Assembly: GCA_021813335.1 (NCBI GenBank)
Contig: JAKALC010000013.1
Coordinates: forward strand, 1-13,187
From: a bacterium
GTDB lineage: Bacteria; Patescibacteriota; Minisyncoccia; Phycocordibacterales; SBAW01
DNA length: 13,187 nucleotides
Direction of reading: 5' to 3'
The notes under the pieces are model-generated. The model was not told the DNA's origin, made no database searches, and saw nothing but the letters and a program-made list of their open reading frames with translations. Made by a program: the position numbers and the translations under genes. Shown in pieces: positions 1 to 6,139 of this stretch (position 1 is the stretch's first letter; each line of letters opens with the position of its first letter).

Positions 1-150
1 ATTGCGGTAGACCTGACCGGGATTCAGCCGCGCCGAGCCGAAGTTCGGGTGATTCGGCGTGTCCGGGAAGATCTGTGGCTCGAGCACGAACGCATCACCC
101 TGCCGATAAATGTGCCCGGAAGTGCCTCCGCCGGTGAAAAGGATCTTCAT
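1..150 (-). CDS. murG: Chimeric reading frame: MurG N-terminus joined to an aldose 1-epimerase (GalM)-like C-terminus; partial at window edge
   Basis: The frame opens at 150 with MKILFTGGGTSGHIY, the glycine-rich N-terminal loop of MurG, the GlcNAc transferase that converts lipid I to lipid II. The position right after ftsW fits murG in a division/cell-wall cluster. From residue 16 the protein no longer looks like MurG. It continues RQGDAFVLEPQIFPDTPNHP and then NFGSARLNPGQVYRN, which matches the C-terminus of galactose mutarotases (the LEPQ-FPD-PN-P and PGxxY motifs). The frame runs unbroken through the join and off the left edge. The switch falls where both families could read GHIY, so the exact breakpoint is blurred, about 100-117. 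The gene start is 36 nt after the ftsW stop, with no Shine-Dalgarno. A functional MurG of about 350 residues cannot be encoded here. A misassembly or a recombination join are both possible; the sequence cannot separate them. Confidence 0.75.
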   Translation of the reverse strand, partial: MKILFTGGGTSGHIYRQGDAFVLEPQIFPDTPNHPNFGSARLNPGQVYRN

Positions 151-186
151 AGATTAGATAAACTATCAACCAAAACGCGGAAAGTA

Positions 187-1284
187 TCAACCGACGTGCT
201 TCATACGGCGCGAGACGCTCAAAATGACCCCGACCTCGGCGAGAGCCGTCGCGAGCGCGGTTCCGCCGTGCGAGACGAAGATCAGGGGCTCGCCCGAGAG
301 CGGCAGAAGGCCGATCGAAGAGGCGATATTGATGAACGATTGTCCCGCGATGAGGACCACGAGCCCCACGACGAGAAGCGAGCCGAAGGCGTCCGGCGCC
401 CGCGCCGCGATGCGCAGACCGAGAAGGACGAACGCCGCGAAGAGGAGCACGAGCGCCGTGCTGCCGACGAAACCGAATTCTTCGCCCGCGACAGCGAAGA
501 TAGAGTCGCCGATGGGTTCGGGAAGATACGAGAACTTCTCGATGCTCTGGCCGAATCCCCTGCCCCAAAAGCCGCCCGAGCCCACGGCGATAAGCGATTG
601 CTGTACCTGGAAGCCGGCGCCGAGAGCGTCCTGCGCCGGATTGAGGAAGGTCTCGAAGCGCGCCCGCAGGTAGGGCCGCTGAAGCGCCAAGGCGCCGACG
701 ACGATGACGCCGATGAGCGCGAGCGCCGCGAGGTACGAAACCCTGCCTCCCGCGGCGAAGAGCATCGCGGCGCAGGCGCCGAAGATGATGACGACGCCCG
801 CGGTATCGGGCTGCAGGATGAGGACGAGCGACGAGACGCCCGCGACGCCGAGGAACGGCACGATGCCGAAGCGGAACGACCGTATGTCGCGGATGTGGGC
901 CGCATAGATCGCCGCGAGAAGCGCGACCGCGGCGAACTTAAGTATCTCCTGGGGCTGGAACGAAAAGGGTCCTATGGAAAGCCAGCGGGAAGCGCCTTTG
1001 AGCGATACGCCGAAGTGCGTGAGCGTAAGCCCGGTGAGAATCAAGGCGACGGCGAAGAGGTAGGGCGTCGCGGTGCGCCATCGCCGATAGTCGAGGCGCG
1101 AGAGGAAGCTCATCGCGAGGCCGCCCAAGACGAGCCCGAGGAGCGCTTGGTTCGTCGCGACGCTCGTGAACGAGGCGCCGCCCCGCGCGAGAAGCCCGAG
1201 CGCCGCGGACGTGAAGATGAGAAGCCCGAAGACGACGAGGAAAGAGACGAGGATGAGGAACGGCGTATCGACGGAGTGCTTCAT
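187..1284 (-). CDS. ftsW: FtsW/RodA/SpoVE-family peptidoglycan glycosyltransferase, probably FtsW
   Basis: This 365-residue integral membrane protein belongs to the SEDS family, which polymerises lipid II into glycan strands together with a class B penicillin-binding protein. Roughly ten hydrophobic segments cover the whole length. Family motifs are in order: GASRWLSIGPFSFQPQE (97-113), LQPDTAG (157-163), the R-RF-FLNP stretch (207-215), GFQVQQSLIAVGSGG (224-238), and YLPEPIGDSIFAVAGEEFG (253-271). The last carries the conserved Asp (D260) and the GEE-G pair. The usual SYGG motif near the C-terminus reads SHGG (338-341). FtsW is preferred over RodA because it sits between mraY and murG, the standard order in division clusters. 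The start at 1284 lies 31 nt after the mraY stop. No ribosome binding site is visible, so translation is probably coupled or non-Shine-Dalgarno. Confidence 0.93.
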   Translation of the reverse strand: MKHSVDTPFLILVSFLVVFGLLIFTSAALGLLARGGASFTSVATNQALLGLVLGGLAMSFLSRLDYRRWRTATPYLFAVALILTGLTLTHFGVSLKGASRWLSIGPFSFQPQEILKFAAVALLAAIYAAHIRDIRSFRFGIVPFLGVAGVSSLVLILQPDTAGVVIIFGACAAMLFAAGGRVSYLAALALIGVIVVGALALQRPYLRARFETFLNPAQDALGAGFQVQQSLIAVGSGGFWGRGFGQSIEKFSYLPEPIGDSIFAVAGEEFGFVGSTALVLLFAAFVLLGLRIAARAPDAFGSLLVVGLVVLIAGQSFINIASSIGLLPLSGEPLIFVSHGGTALATALAEVGVILSVSRRMKHVG

Positions 1285-1315
1285 AGGGTTTGGTGCGGCG
1301 CGGGGCGCGCCCGTC

Positions 1316-2368
1316 TTACAGAATGGCGACCGTCATACCGATGATGGCGGCGACGATGCCGACGATCCAATAGCGCATCGTCACCTTGTAGGGCGGCCAG
1401 CCGAGCGCCTCGAAATGATGATGCAAAGGAGCGATGCGCAGCACTTTCCGCCCGAGGAATTTTTTGCTCAATGCCTGGACGATGTTGGAGAGGACCGTAA
1501 CGATAAGGAGAAGCGTGATGACCGGCAGCGCGGCGATGCCGCGCCCGCCGCTTATCGTGTCGGAGAGGAAGGCGACCACGGTGAGCGCGAGCGTGAGCCC
1601 CATCGTGCCCGTCTCCGAAAGGTAAAAGCGCGCGGGCGGGATATTAAACCAGAGGAATGCAAGGAGTCCTCCGACCGTCGCCGCGCAGAACGCGGCGAGG
1701 TTGGGCTGCTGTTCGAAGACGGCGATGCCGGCGTAGGCGGCGAATATCGACATAAAGACGCCGCCCGCGAGGCCGTCGATGCCGTCGATGATCCCGCCCG
1801 CGTAGATGAAGAGGGCGACGCCGACGAAAAACGGAATGAACAGCGCACCGAGTCCCACGGGGTGCGCGACGAAGGGCATCGAGATGGTCGAGACGCCGAG
1901 TTTTTCATAGAACCAAAGCGCGCACAGGAGCGAGACCGCGGCGACGATAAGGAGGCGCGTGCGGAGCCGGAGCCCCTTCTGCCGGCGGATCTCGAAGAGG
2001 TCGTCGACGGCGCCGACGAAGGCTCCCACCGCGAGCGCCGCGAGCGGCAGCCACGTCTCCGTACGGCTGATGAACGCGAGCGTCTTGAAGGCGGGAGCGC
2101 CGGAGAAGGCCGCGAGAGCGCTCAAAAGGCCCGCCGTAAGGAGCACACTGCCCCAGACGATGGCGCCTCCGAAAAGCGGGGCTTCGGGGCGCCCCGCGCG
2201 GAGGCTGTTGAACATCGTCGCTTCCTTGCCGTCGAGGGCGCGCTTCCCGGCGCTCTTCCAGAGCCGGTATTTGTACAGAAAATGCGTAAGGAGCGGCGTT
2301 GCCGCGATGCCGATGACGAACGCCAGCGCGGCCGGAATGAATATTTTCAATGCATCGAGTTCAGCCAT
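1316..2368 (-). CDS. mraY: Phospho-N-acetylmuramoyl-pentapeptide-transferase (MraY), divergent
   Basis: MraY transfers phospho-MurNAc-pentapeptide from UDP to undecaprenyl phosphate at the inner face of the membrane, giving lipid I. The 350 residues form about ten membrane segments. The MraY-specific APLHHHFEALGW motif (314-324) identifies it against WecA/TagO relatives. The catalytic Asp pair is present in GAVDDLFEI (D122, D123), as is DGIDGLAGG (195-203). Three motifs are unusual. The segment that normally reads N-x-x-N-x-x-DGLDGL lacks both Asn (YAGGIIDGIDGL). The GDTGS motif after FNIPPARFY reads SETG (251-254), so the third catalytic Asp is replaced by Glu. The early GTPTMGG motif reads RPEAPLFGG. 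All membrane segments are intact and the frame is clean, so this looks like a lineage variant and not decay. The start is 5 nt after the carboxypeptidase stop. Confidence 0.92.
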   Translation of the reverse strand: MAELDALKIFIPAALAFVIGIAATPLLTHFLYKYRLWKSAGKRALDGKEATMFNSLRAGRPEAPLFGGAIVWGSVLLTAGLLSALAAFSGAPAFKTLAFISRTETWLPLAALAVGAFVGAVDDLFEIRRQKGLRLRTRLLIVAAVSLLCALWFYEKLGVSTISMPFVAHPVGLGALFIPFFVGVALFIYAGGIIDGIDGLAGGVFMSIFAAYAGIAVFEQQPNLAAFCAATVGGLLAFLWFNIPPARFYLSETGTMGLTLALTVVAFLSDTISGGRGIAALPVITLLLIVTVLSNIVQALSKKFLGRKVLRIAPLHHHFEALGWPPYKVTMRYWIVGIVAAIIGMTVAIL

Positions 2369-2373
2369 AGGTT

Positions 2374-3264
2374 CTAGGTTCGGTCCGCAGACGATCGCGC
2401 CGCTTCGATAAGGGCGCGGATATCTTCGAAGCGGCCCTTCTCCGTCGAGTGAAGGACGACCGCCACGAGAGGATGCCCGATCGAGCGGTCGAAGACGGCG
2501 ACAAGGTTCCCGCCCGCGAGATCAGTATAGCCGGTTTTTGCGCCGATAAGTCCGGGGATATCGAGAATGGGCGTAGCCGTCGGCTTACCGGTGAGGACTC
2601 CTCCTCCCGCCTCGTACGCGGCCCCCGTGCGGACCGTACTCTCGAAGATCGACGGATGGCTCGCGTAGAACGCGGCCGCCAGAAGCGCCACGTCGCGCGC
2701 CGAACCGTAGGCGCCCGAGACGCCGAGGGTCATATCGAGGCCGGTCGGATCGAGGAAATACGACTGCGCGAGCCCGAGGCGCTCGGCGTTCGCGTTCATC
2801 TTCTTGATGAACGCGCCGCCGCCGCCGCTTTCCGCGACTGCCGCCATACCGTCGTTCGACGACACGAGCAGAGAGTAGCGCAGAAGCTCCCCGAGCTTCC
2901 AGGTCTCGCCCGCCTTGAGGCCCGAATCCCCCTCGGTCGCGATGGCTGCCCGGCTTATGCGCACGGAGCTCGTGGCACTCCGCTCTCCGAGAGCCACGTC
3001 GGCCGTCATAAGCTTCGTGAGCGACGCGAGCGGCAGCTGTTCCTCGTCGTTTTTCGAAAAAAGAACCTGTTTGGTCCCCGGATCTTATACGATGGCCGCT
3101 TCCGCCGCGAGCGCCTGCGGCTGGAGCGGAAAAGTTTCTGCGGCGGCCGGCTGCCGCGCGGGCGAGGGCGCGCGATAGATCGAAAGGAGGCCCGCCGCGA
3201 CAACGAGGCACAGCGCCGCGGCGCTGATGATGAGCTGTATGAAAGTGGTCAGCCGTTCGTTCAT
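2374..3264 (-). pseudogene. D-alanyl-D-alanine carboxypeptidase (S11 peptidase, DacA-like) interrupted by an in-frame TAA
   Basis: Read from ATG at 3264, this frame encodes a 296-codon penicillin-binding protein of the low-molecular-mass D,D-carboxypeptidase type, which removes the terminal D-Ala of peptidoglycan stem peptides outside the membrane. Codons 8-30 form one membrane segment or signal anchor, followed by an Ala/Pro-rich linker. Codons 56-68 read AAIV-stop-DPGTKQVL, so the TAA at 3085-3087 (codon 60) stands exactly where relatives have Tyr. Downstream all catalytic motifs are intact: S81-L-T-K84, S135-S-N137 and K243-T-G245. The C-terminal beta domain of PBP5 is absent. The frame does not shift; only this codon is wrong. 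The next ATG (3009) lies after the catalytic SLTK, and no ATG, GTG or TTG lies between the stop and that motif, so restart would give an inactive 211-residue piece (2374-3009). A sequencing error, strain polymorphism or recent inactivation are possible. The gene begins 10 nt after the scpB stop. Confidence 0.85.
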
Positions 3265-3274
3265 AGCGGTTGTG

Positions 3275-3880
3275 TCAGGATGCCGCCGCCCCGGAAGCGG
3301 GTCCGTCGGCGCGCGCCGTGTCGGCCTCTTCGAGCGAGCGCATCTTTTCGTGGAGTTCGGCGAATCCGGGGAGGTCGTTCGCGCGGGCCACGCCGAGTTC
3401 GGCGAGAAGCTCGGTCGTCGGCTCGTAGAGGTATGAGCGTTCGTCGCGCGGATTCGTGACCTTGCGGACAAGCCCCCGCATTGCGAGCGTGCGCAGGATC
3501 TGCGTCGAATTGACGCCGCGGATGAAGTCGACCTGCGAGCGCGAGAGGGGTCCGCGGTAGAGAACAGCCGCGAGTGTCTCGAGTCCGGCCCGTCCGATGT
3601 CGCGCGAATACTCCTCTTTCCGCACGCGTTCGATCACCCCGGCCGCTTCGGGCGCCGCGCGAAGCTCGACCATCTTCCCGTCGTCGGCTATGCGGATGCC
3701 GCGCCGCTCGCTCAGGGCGCGCGCGCGGGCGTCCTCGAGCGCTTCCTCAAGCGCGTCCGCGCCTACCCCGAAGATCTTCAGAAGTTCGCTGCGCGAAAGA
3801 GGTTCGCCAAGGGCGAAGAGAAGCGCTTCGATCTGCTGCGCGAGGTCTGCTATTCGGCTATCGGCATTTTTTTCCGGCAT
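3275..3880 (-). CDS. scpB: Segregation and condensation protein B (ScpB)
   Basis: ScpB is the winged-helix kleisin-associated subunit of the bacterial SMC condensin, which compacts and helps segregate the chromosome. The 201 residues show the two tandem winged-helix domains. The first begins with QQIEALLFALGEPLSRSELL (residues 15-34). The second contains GLETLAAVLYRGPLSRSQVD, then the IRGVNS segment and the RGLV wing, followed by YEPTTELLAELGV, all typical of the family. The tail after about residue 170 is charged and low in complexity (ADGPASGAAAS) and probably disordered. It follows scpA by 29 nt, the usual pairing, and is followed by the carboxypeptidase gene after 10 nt. No Shine-Dalgarno is seen before the start at 3880. 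Confidence 0.92.
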   Translation of the reverse strand: MPEKNADSRIADLAQQIEALLFALGEPLSRSELLKIFGVGADALEEALEDARARALSERRGIRIADDGKMVELRAAPEAAGVIERVRKEEYSRDIGRAGLETLAAVLYRGPLSRSQVDFIRGVNSTQILRTLAMRGLVRKVTNPRDERSYLYEPTTELLAELGVARANDLPGFAELHEKMRSLEEADTARADGPASGAAAS

Positions 3881-3909
3881 TGATTATGATTCTTGCCATC
3901 GGCTACCCC

Positions 3910-4644
3910 CTACTCATAGGAAGGCGTCGAAACGCTGCTTCCTTCGAGCGTGATATCGCTGAACGGCTCGTTCTGCGTGGCTCTGATTATACCTTGTTTT
4001 ACAAGCTCCAAAAGCGCGAGGAAGCTCACGACGATGTCGCGCTTCGCGGCGCCCGGCTTCCCGTGCCCAGAGAATTCGCGGAACGAAAGCTGCATAGCCG
4101 CGGACACGCGATGAGCGAGACGGTCGATCATCTCCTCGAGCGATATCGCTTTTTCGACGGCGACCTTCGGCAGCGCGGCGGCCGCCGGGAATTCGTCGAT
4201 AAGCCGCCGCGCCGCCGCCATAAGCTCGCCCGGGGTCGCCTTCTTGTCCGGGACGAAGAGAACGTCGGGCGGAAGAGGCGTCTGCGGCCACAGGGGGGCC
4301 CCATCGAGTCCCCGGCCGAGGCCCCGCGCCGCTTCCTTGATGAGCTGGAAGAGCGCGAGGCGGAACTCGAGCTCTTTTATGTCGCGGGCTTCGTCGTCTG
4401 TCAGCTCGAGCGACGGCAGAAGCGAGCGCGATTTTATGAGGAGCAGGGTCGCCGCAAGCGCTACGAAATCCGACGCCTCGGCCAGGGGAAGTTCTCCCAT
4501 AGCGTTCACGCTCTTGAGATAGTCGTCCGTGACCGACGAGAGCGAAATGTCGTTGATGAGAAGCTTGCGCTTCTCGATGAGCTCGAGGAGAAGCTCGAGC
4601 GGGCCTTCGAAAACGGGCGTTTTGACGACGAGGGCGGTCGGCAT
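3910..4644 (-). CDS. scpA: Segregation and condensation protein A (ScpA, kleisin)
   Basis: ScpA is the kleisin that bridges SMC heads and binds ScpB. The 244-residue protein starts MPTALVVKTPVFEGPLELLL. The FEGPLELLLELIEKRKLLINDISLSSV-type N-terminus and the DFVALAATLLLIKSRSLLP helix are hallmarks of the family and form the SMC-neck-binding part. The middle is acidic to mixed (about 90-170). The C-terminus holds the winged helix, with the VVSFLALLELVKQGIIRATQ segment. The start at 4644 is chosen because the homology begins right there, 8 nt after the pepA stop; upstream in-frame codons would lie inside pepA. The stop is TAG at 3910. No SMC gene is in the window, so its partner must be elsewhere. 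Confidence 0.93.
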   Translation of the reverse strand: MPTALVVKTPVFEGPLELLLELIEKRKLLINDISLSSVTDDYLKSVNAMGELPLAEASDFVALAATLLLIKSRSLLPSLELTDDEARDIKELEFRLALFQLIKEAARGLGRGLDGAPLWPQTPLPPDVLFVPDKKATPGELMAAARRLIDEFPAAAALPKVAVEKAISLEEMIDRLAHRVSAAMQLSFREFSGHGKPGAAKRDIVVSFLALLELVKQGIIRATQNEPFSDITLEGSSVSTPSYE

Positions 4645-4652
4645 ACGGGTCG

Positions 4653-6095
4653 CTACTTCGCTTGCAGGGCCGCGCCTTCGATGATCTTGAGGAAAAGCCG
4701 AACGGGCGTGCCGATGGCGCCTTTTGCGAGATGTTCGTGCGGAGAGGCAGTCATCCGCGGGGCGATATCGAGATGCGCGAACGGGCACGACAAATCCTTG
4801 GCGAACTCGCGCAAGAACATACCGCCGCCGATAACTCCCGCGTAGCGGGTATTGCCTGACGCGGGGATGTTGGCGACGTCGCCGAAATTGCCCTTCACCA
4901 TATCCTCGTACTCCTCCCACATCGGGAACGGCCAGAGGTAGTCCCCGCTCTCCTCCCCCTGCTCGATAAGCCGCTTCTCGAGGACCTCGTCGGTCGACAT
5001 AAGCGCGGAGGCGTGAAGGCCGAGCGCCGTAAGCGAGGCGCCGGTCAGGGTCGACGCTTCGACGACGAGAGAAGGATCGTAGCGCTTGGCGTACGTGATG
5101 GCGTCCGCAAGGATGACGCGGCCTTCGGCATCGGTGTTGAGTATCTCGATAGTGCGGCCCGACAAGCTTTTTACGATATCGCCCGGCCGCGTCGCGGAAC
5201 CGGACGGCATATTCTCGACGGCGGGAATGAGTCCCACGACGTTCGCCGGGACCTTGAGCCGGGCCGCGAGAGCGATCGCGTGGATGACGGCGGCGCCGCC
5301 CGACATATCCATATGCATCTCGAGCATCGAGTCGCCGGGCTTGATATTGAGCCCGCCCGAATCGAAGGTAACGCCCTTGCCGATCAAAACAATCGGCCGC
5401 TGCGATTGTTTTGATCGCCCTGAGCGAGCGGAGCGAGCCGAAGGGGCGGCGCCGCCTTTATATTCGAGGATGATGAACTTCGGTTCCTCGACGGAGCCCT
5501 GGGCGACGCCGAGCACGGCTCCCATACCGAGTTTTTTCATTTCGGCGCGGCCGAGCGCCTTCACGGAGACCGAGGTTCCGCGGACGGCCTTCCGCGCCGC
5601 GGCAAGGAGGATTTCCGGCGTCATATCCTTGCCCGGAGTGTTCGCGAGCGTGCGGCAGGCGTTCACTTCTTCTCCCACGATGGCGCCGCGGCGCATTCCC
5701 CGCTCGGCCGAGGCGGGCGCTCCTGTAACCGTGGCATCTTCCACGAAGGAGAACCCGTCCTCGGGCCTCTTTTTGTAGGCGACGAACTCGAAGTCGGCCA
5801 TCGAGAACGCCACGGCGAGAAGTTCGCCGAGCGCTGCGTCATCGATATCTTGTGCGGCAAGTTCGCGGATGTCGTTCCACGAAAATACGAGCGACTTCAG
5901 CTTGTAATGCTTGGCCGTCGCGACGGTCTTGCGCAGCAGCAGAACGAGTTTCCGCCGCCGGAGGGATTTCGTTGCGCCATAGGCCACGGCGAGCTCTTCC
6001 CTGCCGCCTTCAGTGCGGAACTTGGAAACGGTCCCGGGAGTGAATCGCACGTCCACCGATGCCTTTGATGCATTTTTTTTCGTTTCAATTTTCAT
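4653..6095 (-). CDS. pepA: Leucyl aminopeptidase family protein (M17, PepA-like)
   Basis: This cytosolic metallopeptidase should release N-terminal residues from peptides. In 480 residues it has the M17 N-terminal macro-like domain (about 1-150) and the C-terminal catalytic domain. The metal and active-site residues are all visible: K240 and D245 in IGKGVTFDSGG, K252, D263 in HMDMSGGAA, and D322, E324, R326 in NTDAEGR. The segment ENMPSGSATRPGD also fits. An earlier ATG at 6137 in the same frame overlaps the end of aspS; the ATG at 6095 (MKIETKKNAS) is preferred because it leaves aspS free, but this is a judgement. Residues 217-233, between two core strands, are an extra Ser/Arg-rich stretch encoded by a repeat-like element (5411-5446). 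The stop lies 8 nt before scpA. Confidence 0.92.
   Translation of the reverse strand: MKIETKKNASKASVDVRFTPGTVSKFRTEGGREELAVAYGATKSLRRRKLVLLLRKTVATAKHYKLKSLVFSWNDIRELAAQDIDDAALGELLAVAFSMADFEFVAYKKRPEDGFSFVEDATVTGAPASAERGMRRGAIVGEEVNACRTLANTPGKDMTPEILLAAARKAVRGTSVSVKALGRAEMKKLGMGAVLGVAQGSVEEPKFIILEYKGGAAPSARSARSGRSKQSQRPIVLIGKGVTFDSGGLNIKPGDSMLEMHMDMSGGAAVIHAIALAARLKVPANVVGLIPAVENMPSGSATRPGDIVKSLSGRTIEILNTDAEGRVILADAITYAKRYDPSLVVEASTLTGASLTALGLHASALMSTDEVLEKRLIEQGEESGDYLWPFPMWEEYEDMVKGNFGDVANIPASGNTRYAGVIGGGMFLREFAKDLSCPFAHLDIAPRMTASPHEHLAKGAIGTPVRLFLKIIEGAALQAK
5411..5446. repeat. Dispersed repeat-like element inserted in frame in pepA
   Basis: On the plus strand the element begins GCCCTGAGC, repeats GAGCGAGCG-type units, and ends CGAAGGG. 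These are the same ends as the two elements in the dnaK tail. It encodes the Ser/Arg-rich residues SARSARSGRSKQ in the aminopeptidase, a stretch not expected in the family. Resemblance to the widespread GCCCTGAGC...CGAAGGGC repeat is judged by eye. Confidence 0.5.
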
Positions 6096-6116
6096 TTTTT
6101 CGAGCCCGTACCCTGC

Positions 6117-6139
6117 ACTTGGGAGTTTAACTCCCAAGT
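6117..6139. repeat. Perfect 9-bp inverted repeat with the aspS stop codon in its loop
   Basis: ACTTGGGAG (6117-6125) and CTCCCAAGT (6131-6139) are exact inverted copies around a TTTAA loop. On the minus strand the aspS TAA (6127-6129) falls in the loop. No U-run follows, so an intrinsic terminator is unlikely; a mRNA hairpin between aspS and pepA is more plausible. Confidence 0.6.

Noticed and set aside
49..1344. Long plus-strand open frame of 431 codons antisense to ftsW
   Set aside because: It is rich in Arg, Glu and Asp and lacks any fold signature. It arises from the GC-rich codon pattern of ftsW, which has clear family motifs on the other strand. The same holds for the other long plus-strand frames (for example 1166-2377, 3574-4845, 6370-7542, 9618-10805).
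3085..3087. Reassigned UAA codon (alternative genetic code)
   Set aside because: TAA ends mraY, trpS, aspS, dnaK, dnaJ and grpE at the expected lengths, so it is a normal stop in this genome.
6096..6137. Longer pepA with a start at 6137
   Set aside because: It would overlap the end of aspS and lie in the hairpin; the added 14 residues show no family match. Not fully excluded.
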